Source: an uncultured Algibacter sp. (GTDB lineage Bacteria > Bacteroidota > Bacteroidia > Flavobacteriales > Flavobacteriaceae). From it: DNA of 64,000 bases. Numbering within the stretch: the first letter of the stretch is position 1; each line of letters opens with the position of its first letter. The position numbers and the translations under genes are program-made. The stretch is from positions 744,001 through 808,000 of the forward strand of contig NZ_CANLGU010000001.1 of assembly GCF_947490405.1 (NCBI RefSeq), written 5' to 3'. The notes beneath the pieces were generated by a model, which searched no databases, was not told where the DNA came from, and saw only the letters and a program-made list of their open reading frames with translations. This document shows, in pieces, positions 8,423 to 17,967 of the stretch.

Positions 8423-8430
8423 TATTTTTG
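8423..8430 (+). promoter_or_regulatory. -7 promoter box before the nuclease-family gene at 8435
   Basis: TATTTTTG is a perfect box ending five bases before ATG 8435. A transcript starting 5-7 bases downstream would be leaderless, or translation begins at the in-frame ATG 8477. Confidence 0.45.
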
Positions 8431-8434
8431 ACTC

Positions 8435-9403
8435 ATGATAGACGATTTTGACGATATACCCGTACGCCACGATATGCAAACTGTGGCTTTTTACAATATT
8501 GAGAATTTATTTGATTTAAGAGACAGTAAATTCACTAACGACAATGACTTTTTACCAGGTTCTGCAAAGCGATGGACCCCCAAACGTTATAAAAATAAAT
8601 TACGAAAAATAGGTTTTGCCATTTCTAATATTGGAAGAGAAGAAACGGGAAAACACCCTGCCATTATTGGTCTTGCCGAAGTAGAAAACGCTAAAGTACT
8701 TGAGGATTTATTAGACTCTAAACATTTAGACGATATAGATTACGACTATGTACATTTTGATTCTTTGGATGAACGCGGTATTGATGTAGCAATGATTTAC
8801 GATACGAATGTTTTTAAACCTATGCATACAGAAACATTCTCTGTAAGTTTAACTGATGATGATGGCTCACCTGATTATACACGTGATATTTTGCTAGTTG
8901 GAGGGCACTTAGATGGAGAATATGTTCATTTTATTGTTAACCATTGGTCATCTAGACGTGAAGGACAAAAGGAAACAGAGTTTAAACGATTAGCAGCTTC
9001 GGAGAAGATAAGTGAAATTATTTCATCAATAACTCAAAAAGACGAAACCGCTAAAATTATGGTTTTGGGTGATTTTAATGATACTCCACAAAATGAAAGT
9101 ATTAAACGTTTGGTTAACGACCATAGTTTATTTAATCCCTTTGAAACCTTACGTTCTTTCACGAGAGGTACAGTAAAACATAGGCGTCAATGGTATATTT
9201 TTGATCAAATACTAGTTTCTACTATTTTTTTTAAAAGTTCTAACGACGAATTCGAATTTTTTAAAGCTGATATTTTTGATCATGACTTTTTAAAGCAGTT
9301 TAATGGGCCCTTTAAAGGTGCTCCTTTTAGAACTTATGTTGGAAAAAAGTATAAAGGCGGATATAGTGATCATTTTCCTGTTTATACTATTTTAAAAAAG
9401 TAA
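8435..9403 (+). CDS. Endonuclease/exonuclease/phosphatase-family protein, no signal peptide
   Basis: 322 residues of the EEP metallo-hydrolase fold (DNase I-like), which cleaves phosphodiester or phosphoester bonds with Mg2+. Motifs in order: FYNIENLFD, the metal-ligand strand IIGLAEVEN, ERGIDVAMIYD, VNHWSSRR, the catalytic pair LGDFNDTP, and C-terminal YSDHFPVY (Asp-His). No signal peptide, unlike its paralog at 16429, so a cytoplasmic role is likely. ATG 8435 adds DDFDDIPVRHD before the conserved strand; ATG 8477 (MQTVAFYNIENLFD) is a credible alternative because the promoter box lies right against 8435. Exact substrate unknown. Confidence 0.85.
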   Translation: MIDDFDDIPVRHDMQTVAFYNIENLFDLRDSKFTNDNDFLPGSAKRWTPKRYKNKLRKIGFAISNIGREETGKHPAIIGLAEVENAKVLEDLLDSKHLDDIDYDYVHFDSLDERGIDVAMIYDTNVFKPMHTETFSVSLTDDDGSPDYTRDILLVGGHLDGEYVHFIVNHWSSRREGQKETEFKRLAASEKISEIISSITQKDETAKIMVLGDFNDTPQNESIKRLVNDHSLFNPFETLRSFTRGTVKHRRQWYIFDQILVSTIFFKSSNDEFEFFKADIFDHDFLKQFNGPFKGAPFRTYVGKKYKGGYSDHFPVYTILKK

Positions 9404-9781
9404 TCATGTAGCCTGAAAAAGAATATAGGTTAGGCCTAAAACAACAATAGGAAGTAACCAAAGTATCCAAATATTATAAGTCTGTTTTCTTTTTTTTAGC
9501 ATTTTGGCATTAAGCAAATTTCTTTTCTTTCCGCTGTATTGCATCCAATTTTTAAAAAACACAATTATACTGAGCAAAACAAATAGAGTCCATGCTTTAG
9601 ATGATGACATGGTATTAACATGCATCTGTCTAAAAAAGCCAGCAAAAAAAACACCTAAAAGTAACAGCAAGCTACATTGGATGAAGGACACATAAAACGT
9701 AGCAATCTTAATAGCTTTTTTGCTTTTTTTCGTTTTATAATACTGAAATATGTTAAAGAAAAAAGTGTCGAATATAGACAT
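9404..9781 (-). CDS. Small membrane protein of unknown function
   Basis: 125 residues with three hydrophobic segments (about 27-48, 64-81 and 103-122) and Lys-rich loops (KKSKKAIK, KMLKKRKQ). No known domain recognised. It is convergent with the nuclease-family gene: the two stop codons are directly adjacent (9401-9403 and 9404-9406) with no terminator hairpin between them. A well-formed promoter lies at 9798-9825, so it is probably expressed on its own. Confidence 0.7.
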   Translation of the reverse strand: MSIFDTFFFNIFQYYKTKKSKKAIKIATFYVSFIQCSLLLLLGVFFAGFFRQMHVNTMSSSKAWTLFVLLSIIVFFKNWMQYSGKKRNLLNAKMLKKRKQTYNIWILWLLPIVVLGLTYILFQAT

Positions 9782-9797
9782 ATAGTTGATGTTATTA

Positions 9798-9825
9798 CAA
9801 AGGTATGATTATTCCTGTTAATCAA
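9798..9825 (-). promoter_or_regulatory. Promoter of the small membrane protein
   Basis: Minus strand: TTG at 9825-9823, 17-base spacer, TACCTTTG at 9805-9798 (perfect TAnnTTTG). The gene start is about 17 bases downstream. Confidence 0.6.
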
Positions 9826-9860
9826 TCTTTCCAAAATCGATAAATACCAAAACTAATTAT

Positions 9861-11669
9861 CTATTCAAAAACTATATCATCAATATAAATATGATGACCA
9901 GCTCCATAACTTTGCGAAAACAACGTAAACCCAGAACGAATGCAACTCAAATCTTGCTTTTTAAGTTTGATAGTATATTTCTTCCATTTAGTTCCTAACT
10001 TTATTTCACGAGATTCTTTGGCAGTATCTGGGTAAGCTTTGTCTTTTCCTATTAAACCAAAACCAATGGTAGCTCTAAGCGAACTTTCACTACTTTTTGC
10101 CCAAAAACTAAACTTGGTGGCACCAGAAATATCATAACCTCCAAGAATATCACCCCAATCATTGGCTGGGTTTACCATACCCAATCCGTACCAATTGTAG
10201 TGATGATTATAGCTTATTTTTAAAGCTGCACTTCCAGAATGTACATCAGTAGTATTTCTAGTATCTACTAATATCTTTTCGTAATTACCCATATAAGCTG
10301 AAGGGGCATAAGGCATATCTTCACCATCTTTATACACATAGAATGGTAATCTTACTTTAGGTACAAGATACTTTCTGTTTTTAGCATCTTCATCTGTTAC
10401 TTTAATAGCTGTTGATGCAATACCAACATTATTGTAACTATCCTTGGCATTTACATAAACTTTAATGGCGCCATGTTCTTTGGGTAGTTGAATTTCAAAA
10501 CTACTTTTTAGAGTTCCTCTGTGCATTAAAGTATTAATTTGATTGCGCCTAATTCTACTACCTTCTCGATGGTTGTAATGAAAACTAATATTAAGTGTCT
10601 CATTTTCTACATCTGCAACGTTTAAAGTTACTGGAACCCAAGAATAACTTTTGTATTTACCATAAGGTAATTCAAAATTTACTACTGCCGGCACGTTATT
10701 TATTGGTTTTTCACCAGTATATGCTTCTCGGATAGCCCAGTATTGTGGTCGGTATGCTCCTCTATGATGCGTATGTAACCAAGGTGATCCATAATGATTA
10801 CCATCGCTGTAATGAAATACGAATACACCTAAATTAGCTGGTTTATTAGCTATCCATTCAGGATATCCATTAGCTATGGCGTTATACTTTTCTTTATCAG
10901 TTGGTTCTTGTTTTACACCATATTTTTCAATTTTAATATCCCACTCGCCAGTAACACCAAACTCGGTAACGATATAAGGTTTATCAATATTACGTTTTTC
11001 TAATTCTGAAGCTAAAAATCCTGCACCTGCACCGTAACTATTTAATCCATAAATATCAATAGAAGGTACGTATTTCTGCCACCATTCTAATCCGAAAGTC
11101 CAAGCCTCTACTGATGTTATTGGATGGTTAGGATCAATAGATTTTATTTTACTGCAAATCCGTTCCAAGAGTTCTGAATATGCTTCCTTTTCTTCATCGG
11201 TAGCCATATTTAAATATACCTCGTTACCAATTCCCCAAGTTAAAACTGCAGAATGGTCTTTATACTTTTGCACAACACGTATCGCATTATTGTACATGTC
11301 TTCCATTCCTTTTTTGTCTTTAAGGTAGTTAAAACTATCATCGTCTTCCATTCCAGGTCTACCATGGCGCATCCAAATACCAACCATAACTTTTATATTG
11401 TACTTTTTGGCAGCCTCTAAAAGTTGAGGCATATTATTTCCAGTAGCCCAAGTTCTGATAGCATTAACACCAAGAAAATTTAAGTCTTTAAAATAGGTGT
11501 CGTAGTTTGCTATGTCTTTATCGTAGCCAAATGTTACCCCTTTTATATCGAAAGGTTTGCCATCAACTAAAAGTTGCCAACTTTTGCCTTGTTTTTGAAT
11601 GGTTGTTTGGGCTTGGGAATATTGAAATATACACCCTAGAACGAGTAATAAAGATAAAATTCTCTTCAT
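9861..11669 (-). CDS. Exported glycoside hydrolase (clan GH-A TIM barrel) with C-terminal carbohydrate-binding-like domain
   Basis: 602 residues; signal peptide to about residue 20 (YSQAQ). Residues 25-320 resemble the TIM barrel of GH2/GH5-type enzymes: DIKGVTFGYD, AIRTWATGNN, the acid/base glutamate E150 in TWGIGNEV and the nucleophile glutamate E236 in VTEFGV. Residues 330-430 form a beta-sandwich and about 470-602 a jelly-roll resembling carbohydrate-binding modules (HSGSAALKISY ... HIYIDDIVFE). No T9SS domain or lipobox, so probably periplasmic. Substrate cannot be assigned from sequence; beta-glucans or beta-glycosides are possible. No SusC/SusD pair adjoins it, so it is not in a classical polysaccharide locus. 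Confidence 0.82.
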   Translation of the reverse strand: MKRILSLLLVLGCIFQYSQAQTTIQKQGKSWQLLVDGKPFDIKGVTFGYDKDIANYDTYFKDLNFLGVNAIRTWATGNNMPQLLEAAKKYNIKVMVGIWMRHGRPGMEDDDSFNYLKDKKGMEDMYNNAIRVVQKYKDHSAVLTWGIGNEVYLNMATDEEKEAYSELLERICSKIKSIDPNHPITSVEAWTFGLEWWQKYVPSIDIYGLNSYGAGAGFLASELEKRNIDKPYIVTEFGVTGEWDIKIEKYGVKQEPTDKEKYNAIANGYPEWIANKPANLGVFVFHYSDGNHYGSPWLHTHHRGAYRPQYWAIREAYTGEKPINNVPAVVNFELPYGKYKSYSWVPVTLNVADVENETLNISFHYNHREGSRIRRNQINTLMHRGTLKSSFEIQLPKEHGAIKVYVNAKDSYNNVGIASTAIKVTDEDAKNRKYLVPKVRLPFYVYKDGEDMPYAPSAYMGNYEKILVDTRNTTDVHSGSAALKISYNHHYNWYGLGMVNPANDWGDILGGYDISGATKFSFWAKSSESSLRATIGFGLIGKDKAYPDTAKESREIKLGTKWKKYTIKLKKQDLSCIRSGFTLFSQSYGAGHHIYIDDIVFE

Positions 11670-11807
11670 ATGATTTTCTTGTTAAGATAAGATATTTTAA
11701 AATGGTTTTATAACAAGGTGCCTTTAGACTTGTCTATTAATTTTTGTCTGGAATTTTATTGATTAACAAAAACTTTAGCCAACACATTACTTAGGCGGAT
11801 GAGACCC

Positions 11808-12003
11808 GCGTTAGGGATTGTAGCGGCATCCTTTTGTTTTTTATATAAAATAGACTGACGTTTATTGAAAGCTATGGATAGTCTAGTGGATTTTTGCCTT
11901 GGTAGAAATAATAGAAACAAAAGATATAGCGAAAAGCCCGACCGAAGCGATCCTACAAGGTTTTTTAACCTTGTAGGTATGAGCGCAGGGAACGCCCAAA
12001 TTT
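11808..12003 (+). repeat. Dispersed palindromic repeat, copy C (long form)
   Basis: Starts GCGTTAGGGATTGTAGCGGC and ends GGGAACGCCCAAATTT. An inner inverted pair ATCCTTTTGTTT / AAACAAAAGATAT matches copy A, and a strong hairpin at 11952-11977 (CCTACAAGGTT-TTTT-AACCTTGTAGG) lies within it. It fills most of the 342-base gap between the DUF5689 gene and the glycoside hydrolase gene; no other feature was seen there. Confidence 0.7.
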
Positions 12004-12011
12004 AAATTATT

Positions 12012-13448
12012 TTATGGCATGTAATCTACACTAATCTCATCCAACTCGTAAACTCCATCAAACGTAGATTGTCCACTTCCTGTATACTTAAACGCAATAT
12101 GAATAGTACCTGAAAGACAAGATAAATCTATATTTCCAGAACTAAACCATTCAGCAAAAGAATCAGAATCTTTTACTACATAAGCATCAGTTAAAATACG
12201 CCATGTAGCGGCATTTACTCCTGCTTCGGAGCCATCCCAATCATCAGCATAAAATACTTCCATATAACTACTATCTGCTAAACTATTTGAAGTTTTAAAC
12301 TGTAAAGTCTCACCGTCTTGAGTATCTAAATTTATTGCAGGGGTAATTAGCCAACCAATATTACTTGCATCACCAGAACTAGCGGATTGAAATCTGCAAG
12401 AACGCCCTAAGGAAGCGTTTGACGAGGTTGAAGAATATCCTTCCCAAGCCTCAGTTCCTGCTTCAATGTAATTTGTCCATCCATCAATTTCTATAGGTCT
12501 ATTATTCCTTTGTGGCTCAAAATCTTCATAGAGTAAATTCTGTGATCCAATTGCTGAAGCTAAACCACAAGAAAACTCTAGTGGATCGCAACGCTGATTA
12601 TTATCAAAATTAACATCCACAGAACTATTTATAACTAAAACATTAAAGTTGTCTCTGAAGTCACGACTAAACACACCTGTAACTTGCCCTCTTCCTTGTG
12701 GTACAATTAAAGATTTAAAATCTGAAAATGTACTGGTTTGCATGATAATTTGAATACCTGAATCACAACTTTCCAATAAACGTAAACCGTCAAATTCATC
12801 AAACGATTCACTAGCGTAGGTTGCTCCTAATTCAAATCTGTTTAATTGCATATTGTTTAACTGTATTAAGGTGTTTTCATCAGCCTCAGTTAAATCTGCT
12901 AAGCCAGAAACTTTGGGTTTAATGTCAACAATCTCGTTGGTTCTTAGCACAATTTCTTTGTACTCTGCAGGTTGAATCTGTTCTACACTAACCGCTTCTC
13001 CTTTTCCAATGGTTACTACTCCACTGGTTTCGCCAATAGTTAAACCTTGTAATTTTACATATACTTTTTGCCCAAATTGGTAGGTATCAGACAGACTACT
13101 TTGATTAATATCTATTTTAAAACCTAATCTGGGATCGCTGTCAGGATTACTATCATCTATTTTATTTTGAATAATCAATTCTTCAAAAAAGTTCCCAGCT
13201 TTATCTGAGGATACGACATAACCTTTAATATAAATATCGTCTTCAATTTTTACAGTTGTATTTCCCCCATTAACAGTTTGCTCATAAAGGGATTTAATAG
13301 CTTTAAAGGTGGTAAGCTTTTCATCAGGAATCATTGGGTTTTCACTAGAAATATTTGGTACACCAAAATCATCATCATTTACACAGGAAAAGCATACTAA
13401 AAGTATTCCAAAAAACACTATTGCTACTCTGTTAATACTTATTTTCAT
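12012..13448 (-). CDS. DUF5689 / choice-of-anchor J domain lipoprotein
   Basis: 478 residues; lipobox VCFSC (Cys about 22) followed by acidic NDDD, suggesting an outer-membrane, probably surface, lipoprotein. Residues about 45-285 are DUF5689, a domain resembling the OB-fold segments seen in nucleic-acid-associated secreted proteins of Bacteroidota. Residues about 300-478 are a choice-of-anchor J beta-sandwich (EDFEPQ ... GWLITPAINLDTQDGETLQF ... ELDEISVDYMP). It lies 63 bases downstream of a TonB receptor gene on the same strand, so the two probably form an import pair. Role in binding nucleic-acid fragments is inferred from the nearby nucleases. Confidence 0.82.
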   Translation of the reverse strand: MKISINRVAIVFFGILLVCFSCVNDDDFGVPNISSENPMIPDEKLTTFKAIKSLYEQTVNGGNTTVKIEDDIYIKGYVVSSDKAGNFFEELIIQNKIDDSNPDSDPRLGFKIDINQSSLSDTYQFGQKVYVKLQGLTIGETSGVVTIGKGEAVSVEQIQPAEYKEIVLRTNEIVDIKPKVSGLADLTEADENTLIQLNNMQLNRFELGATYASESFDEFDGLRLLESCDSGIQIIMQTSTFSDFKSLIVPQGRGQVTGVFSRDFRDNFNVLVINSSVDVNFDNNQRCDPLEFSCGLASAIGSQNLLYEDFEPQRNNRPIEIDGWTNYIEAGTEAWEGYSSTSSNASLGRSCRFQSASSGDASNIGWLITPAINLDTQDGETLQFKTSNSLADSSYMEVFYADDWDGSEAGVNAATWRILTDAYVVKDSDSFAEWFSSGNIDLSCLSGTIHIAFKYTGSGQSTFDGVYELDEISVDYMP

Positions 13449-13511
13449 AGTTTATATTTTTAGTTTCCACAAAGGTTTCGATTGCTCTTAACCTATAATT
13501 TGGATTATATT

Positions 13512-16313
13512 TTAGAACCTGTAATTCACATTTAAAAAATATGTAGCACCCCGACCATACCAATATTTTGATCCAAATACAGGTATATCTAGTGCTTGAT
13601 CATCTCGTAGTTGTCTGAAATTTGCATTTCTACCTTGCTCAAAACCACCTGTTTTAAATACCTCATCCAATAGGTTATTCACACTTGCAAAGACACTAAT
13701 GTATTTACTCCCTATTTTCCACGATTTTCCACCCACTAAATTCACTGCCATATAATCATCAAAACGCTCTTGCCTCAATAATTCTCTAGCTAACTCTTCA
13801 TCATAATCATTAAATACATTACCATCAAAATCTGTTGTGAAATTCGAAGATCGGGTTAATGGACTTATATCGATATACGTATTTGTAAAGAAGTTTGCCG
13901 TAGCTCCAAACCACCAAAAATCAGGATCGCGATATTCAAATCCAACAGAATACGCTCGATGCGGACCCGCAGCAATTTTGTAATCTTTTAAATTTGATGT
14001 TCCAAAATCCTTAAACCCATCTATAAAACCTGCAGCCACAGATTCATCATCCGCTTCGGTTGTTAAAAATAAATTGGGGTTGTTGGCATAAGTAAATTGC
14101 CCAATTGAAGCCACCCCTTTTAATTTAATACTAGGAGTTACTTGTGCTTCTACTCCCAATTCCCCTCCAATATGTTGTTTATCAATACCTTGTAAAATTT
14201 CTTGAATAAACGCCACATTATCACCGCCAATACCATCTGCAAAGAAAAAAGAGATTTCATTGGCATCTTGAATTTTAGTGTAGTAACCTGTTATTTTTGC
14301 TTTTATAATTGGCGAACGAAAAATATAACTAGCATCAGCAGATACTATTTTTTCCAGTGTAATATCTGGCACTACATTATGGTTTTCTCTTGAATTGGAA
14401 TACGTATTTCTTAGTGATGGTGCTCTTGTAATGTAGCCTCCATTGACATTCACTAAATGCTTGCCCGAAATTTTATAGGTTAATCCGCCTTTAGCTCCAA
14501 AACCCATAAAATTCAATTTCTCACCTTTACCCAAAGAATTATCGGGAAATGCTCCGTTTTGATATAGGCCTTCTCTTTGATATTGAGTATTTGTTACGCT
14601 TCCTGATAGGAAAAAATCTAATTTATTATATCTAAACTGCGCTTGGGCAAACCCACTGATAACATTGGCAAACAAATTATAATTGTATTTAAATTTATCA
14701 CCCTCTGTTACTATTCGATTAGGGTTTTGTAAATCGTTCTGCGCTTCATCAACATCATCGGCAAATTGATCGATATCCAAATAGGTTTCTGCTCCTAGCA
14801 GATCTAAGACTTCAGCAAAATTCTCTGATTTTAAAGTCTGGATACTCAAACCTGCATTCAAAATCACATTATCATTCAACTCTGAATTTAAAATTGAATT
14901 TAATGTAAACTGAGAATCATCAACGCGATCTTCGTAAAGCGCATATCTAGCATTACCACCCGTTTGTGCATTCGAAATATTGGCTTCATACAGTGTATTC
15001 CAGTCAATTTGACCATTATTCTGAAATTCCTGCAACGCCAAATACGCAAACTGTAAATCGTCAGGAAAATTACGCTCAAAATAACTTGGGAGCTTTTGGT
15101 AGTATGTTGGACTGGGATTTGCACCTCCACCTTCCGGAACACCATTAACCAAATCAGTTCCATTATTATCCAAGCGGCTATTTCCTAGTTTCCCAAACTG
15201 ATAAGCTACATTGGTATTCAATTTTGTTTTTGACGATATATCCCAATAATGGTTTAGCATAAAAACAGGTTCTTCAACCTCTTTAATACGCGAATTTCGC
15301 TTTTCCCCATCTTGCCATCCCCAATACTCGTTGTATCGAAGACCCTTCAAATCAAAGACTTCTTGTGTGTTTGGGGAAGATTTCCCTCTTCTATTAGGCG
15401 CATATATTCCCGTAAAACTCAAACTATGTTTATCATTCAACTTATTTTCAACAGATAAGAAAAGTGAATTTGCATCATAGATAGTGGCATCCTGATACCC
15501 TTCATTTCCCCATCGTCTCCCAAGGGAAATAGTATATGCCCAATTGTTTTTTAATAATCCAGAAGCATAGGTTGCCATTAAGCGATTGGTATAACTCCTA
15601 TTTGAAGAGGAGTAGGTTAAGCGTCCACCTTGTCTTGCCTGAGATGCTCTTACGTTTATGTTAGTAGTTCCTAAAATACCACCAAAGTTATAATCAGATG
15701 GAGCTAGACCAGTGGTTAATTCCTGATTTCGTATCACATCGTTCAAACCGCCCCAATTGCTCCATTGGGGTCTGCCATTAAACAACTTATTCATTGGAAT
15801 ACCGTTTATAAGCACACTTCCATTTTCAGAATCTAATCCTCTTAATCTGAAGAACGACTGGCTAAATTCAAATGCTGCTGTCCTTTGAAAAACATCTAGT
15901 GAAGATGATAATAATCCCGTAATATTATCTGCCCCAACAGCATCATTATCCAACTCATCATCAGAAAGTGTTATGGTAAACAAATCTTGACTTTGCGATA
16001 AGTCACGCTCTAAAGACATATCACTAATATCAACCGTTTGTCCTTCATTTATAATAATCGGAAAACGTTTGGTAGTATATCCTGTCTTAGAAATTTTAAG
16101 AATCTGTTCACCTAAAGGTACGTTCGTACTGAAATAAAATTCTCCTTGAACATCGGTAAGCACAACTAATTCTGTACTTTCCAACTCAACAGTAACATTC
16201 AAAATAGGCTGAAATGATACTGCATCCTTTACACTACCTTTAACAACTGTCTGTTGTGAAAAAAGGGAAATTGAAAAAAATCCGAATAAAAAAATGAGGG
16301 TTATTTTATTCAT
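13512..16313 (-). CDS. TonB-dependent outer-membrane receptor with regulatory-like N-terminal domain
   Basis: 933 residues. Signal peptide to about 19 (ISLFSQ), CarboxypepD_reg-like domain about 20-105 (VVKGSVKDAVSFQPILNVTV), plug domain about 120-235 with LRGLDSENGSVLINGIPMN, then a 22-strand-type barrel ending in ATYFLNVNYRF with terminal Phe. It imports a ligand across the outer membrane with energy from TonB. The downstream partner is a DUF5689/anchor-J lipoprotein rather than SusD, which argues against a standard glycan system. A secreted nuclease gene is divergent 115 bases away. The ligand is unknown; nucleic-acid products are the contextual guess. Confidence 0.9.
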   Translation of the reverse strand: MNKITLIFLFGFFSISLFSQQTVVKGSVKDAVSFQPILNVTVELESTELVVLTDVQGEFYFSTNVPLGEQILKISKTGYTTKRFPIIINEGQTVDISDMSLERDLSQSQDLFTITLSDDELDNDAVGADNITGLLSSSLDVFQRTAAFEFSQSFFRLRGLDSENGSVLINGIPMNKLFNGRPQWSNWGGLNDVIRNQELTTGLAPSDYNFGGILGTTNINVRASQARQGGRLTYSSSNRSYTNRLMATYASGLLKNNWAYTISLGRRWGNEGYQDATIYDANSLFLSVENKLNDKHSLSFTGIYAPNRRGKSSPNTQEVFDLKGLRYNEYWGWQDGEKRNSRIKEVEEPVFMLNHYWDISSKTKLNTNVAYQFGKLGNSRLDNNGTDLVNGVPEGGGANPSPTYYQKLPSYFERNFPDDLQFAYLALQEFQNNGQIDWNTLYEANISNAQTGGNARYALYEDRVDDSQFTLNSILNSELNDNVILNAGLSIQTLKSENFAEVLDLLGAETYLDIDQFADDVDEAQNDLQNPNRIVTEGDKFKYNYNLFANVISGFAQAQFRYNKLDFFLSGSVTNTQYQREGLYQNGAFPDNSLGKGEKLNFMGFGAKGGLTYKISGKHLVNVNGGYITRAPSLRNTYSNSRENHNVVPDITLEKIVSADASYIFRSPIIKAKITGYYTKIQDANEISFFFADGIGGDNVAFIQEILQGIDKQHIGGELGVEAQVTPSIKLKGVASIGQFTYANNPNLFLTTEADDESVAAGFIDGFKDFGTSNLKDYKIAAGPHRAYSVGFEYRDPDFWWFGATANFFTNTYIDISPLTRSSNFTTDFDGNVFNDYDEELARELLRQERFDDYMAVNLVGGKSWKIGSKYISVFASVNNLLDEVFKTGGFEQGRNANFRQLRDDQALDIPVFGSKYWYGRGATYFLNVNYRF

Positions 16314-16382
16314 AATTACCTTTAAGACACCAATAATAAGAAAAAGTAACTGATTGATTATAAAAAATTTAAATCATTAAGC

Positions 16383-16390
16383 TAACTTTG
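16383..16390 (+). promoter_or_regulatory. -7 promoter box of the secreted nuclease gene
   Basis: TAACTTTG is a perfect TAnnTTTG box 38 bases before ATG 16429, in the divergent gap to the TonB receptor gene. A TTG at 16354-16356 is 26 bases upstream, longer than usual. Confidence 0.45.
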
Positions 16391-16428
16391 GCTTGGGTTT
16401 TGCACTGAACAAATTGCAATTTTTAAGA

Positions 16429-17478
16429 ATGAATTTTTTTAAACTTACTTTATCTATTTTTTGCTTGAGTGTCGTCTTAAACTTGGATGCTCAAGATAAA
16501 AAATTCAAAATACATACTATTGCCTTTTACAATTTAGAAAACCTATTCGACACTATTAATAACCCATTAAAACTTGATGAGTATAGTCCCATAATGGGAT
16601 TAAAGACCAATCGAAAGCAAGCTTATTTGCAAAAATCAAGAAATATGGCTCGAGTGATTTCTGAAATTGGTAAAGATGTTACACAAAATACTCCTGCCAT
16701 ACTTGGTGTTTGCGAGGTTGAAAATAGAAATGTACTTGAAGATGTAGTTAACGACTCTCTTTTAATTGGAAAAGATTACGGTATCATACATCATGATTCA
16801 CCAGATGCTAGGGGAATTGATGTAGCCTTATTATATCAAAAAAGCCTGTTTACTCCAATTAACACCTCTACTCATGAATTGAAAATTTACGATGACCAAG
16901 ATGGGAAACGCATCACAACAAGAGATCAACTGGTAGTAAGCGGTCAATTGGAAGGCGACATTGTTTATGTTATTGTTAATCACTGGCCATCTCGACGCGG
17001 TGGTGAAGCAAGAAGCAGGCCTAAACGTATAGCTGCGGCAAAACTGAACAGGCGTATTGTAGATTCGCTTCAAACTCAAGATCCCTACGCTAAAATATTT
17101 ATCATGGGCGACATGAATGATAATCCAAATAACCCAAGTTTAAAAGATGCATTAAAAACCCAAAGAAAACGTAAAAAAGTAGGATTTAAAGGGCTGTATA
17201 ATCCTTATGAGAACTTTTTTCGTAATGGCTTGGGCACAACCGCTTACCGTGACAATTGGAGCCTATTTGACCAAATTATCATATCTAAGCCGTTGCTTGA
17301 AAAAGATTATTCATCCTTTAGATACTACAAAGCTGGAATCTTTAATAAAAACTATTTAATTACTTCAACAGGGAAATATAAAGGCTACCCATTTAGAAGT
17401 TGGAATAATGGTGGATTTAGTAACGGCTATAGCGATCACTTTCCTGTATATGTGTATGTAATTAAAGAAGTTTATTAA
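16429..17478 (+). CDS. Secreted endonuclease/exonuclease/phosphatase-family protein
   Basis: 349 residues from ATG 16429; signal peptide MNFFKLTLSIFCLSVVLNLD ending before AQ. EEP fold motifs: FYNLENLFD, ILGVCEVENR, ARGIDVALLYQ, VNHWPSRRGG, MGDMNDNP, and YSDHFPVYVY. It is a paralog of the protein at 8435, but with a secretion signal, so it should act in the periplasm or outside the cell on nucleic acid or phosphoesters. An upstream in-frame TTG (16393) would mask the signal peptide and was not used. It is divergent from a TonB receptor and ends 3 bases from the convergent membrane gene. Confidence 0.87.
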   Translation: MNFFKLTLSIFCLSVVLNLDAQDKKFKIHTIAFYNLENLFDTINNPLKLDEYSPIMGLKTNRKQAYLQKSRNMARVISEIGKDVTQNTPAILGVCEVENRNVLEDVVNDSLLIGKDYGIIHHDSPDARGIDVALLYQKSLFTPINTSTHELKIYDDQDGKRITTRDQLVVSGQLEGDIVYVIVNHWPSRRGGEARSRPKRIAAAKLNRRIVDSLQTQDPYAKIFIMGDMNDNPNNPSLKDALKTQRKRKKVGFKGLYNPYENFFRNGLGTTAYRDNWSLFDQIIISKPLLEKDYSSFRYYKAGIFNKNYLITSTGKYKGYPFRSWNNGGFSNGYSDHFPVYVYVIKEVY

Positions 17479-17481
17479 AGT

Positions 17482-17922
17482 TTACCCCAACCAAGTACTC
17501 CACGGAATTCTTGATAAAAATAATACTAAAGCAATGGTATAGAAAATTGCAATAGTTTTTAATTTTGGTCCAGAAGTTAATTTCTTTTTATGCTTTGAAT
17601 ACCCAATAGTGATTAAAGCTACGGCTATTATATTCACTAATGGATGCTCTACAAGATACAATCTATTAATAGCATCTTTCATAACACCACCCATTCCTAA
17701 TTCACTAAAAAGCGCTAATCTTGGTGAAACAAAATATAAAACTAGCCCAATTAATAATTGAATATGCGAAACAATTAATGTGAATAAAGAAATTCTAAAA
17801 TCTTTAGCACTGTATTCTTTTCCTGTAACTGTTTTAAATAAAGCATTACCTGCTGCAAGAATTAAAATTAAAAGCACTAAATATGCCCAGTAAGAGTGTA
17901 ATACTTGAATAGTTTCGTACAT
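17482..17922 (-). CDS. Four-helix membrane protein, cytochrome b561-like appearance
   Basis: 146 residues, four predicted membrane helices (about 11-28, 44-65, 92-110, 124-140). Histidines at the helix ends (LHSYWAY, SHIQLLIG, VEHPLVN) could bind haem, as in small cytochrome b561-like proteins, but this is not proven. Related Flavobacteriaceae proteins are often mislabelled as ribosomal protein L27, which this is not. It lies downstream of the endonuclease I gene, behind a terminator, with its own -7 box. Confidence 0.65.
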   Translation of the reverse strand: MYETIQVLHSYWAYLVLLILILAAGNALFKTVTGKEYSAKDFRISLFTLIVSHIQLLIGLVLYFVSPRLALFSELGMGGVMKDAINRLYLVEHPLVNIIAVALITIGYSKHKKKLTSGPKLKTIAIFYTIALVLFLSRIPWSTWLG

Positions 17923-17942
17923 AATTCAGAATTTAAGAAGTT

Positions 17943-17950
17943 CAAAAATA
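17943..17950 (-). promoter_or_regulatory. -7 promoter box of the four-helix membrane protein gene
   Basis: Minus-strand TATTTTTG (perfect TAnnTTTG), 20 bases before the ATG. No -33 TTG at the usual distance. Confidence 0.4.
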
Positions 17951-17967
17951 ATGATTTTAATCTATAA

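Noticed and set aside
9861-11669. Polysaccharide utilization locus around the glycoside hydrolase
   Set aside because: No SusD homolog or other carbohydrate-active gene lies next to it; the nearby TonB receptors pair with anchor-J lipoproteins and nucleases instead.
17482-17922. Ribosomal protein L27
   Set aside because: Related proteins carry this label, but the sequence is a four-helix membrane protein with no L27 features.
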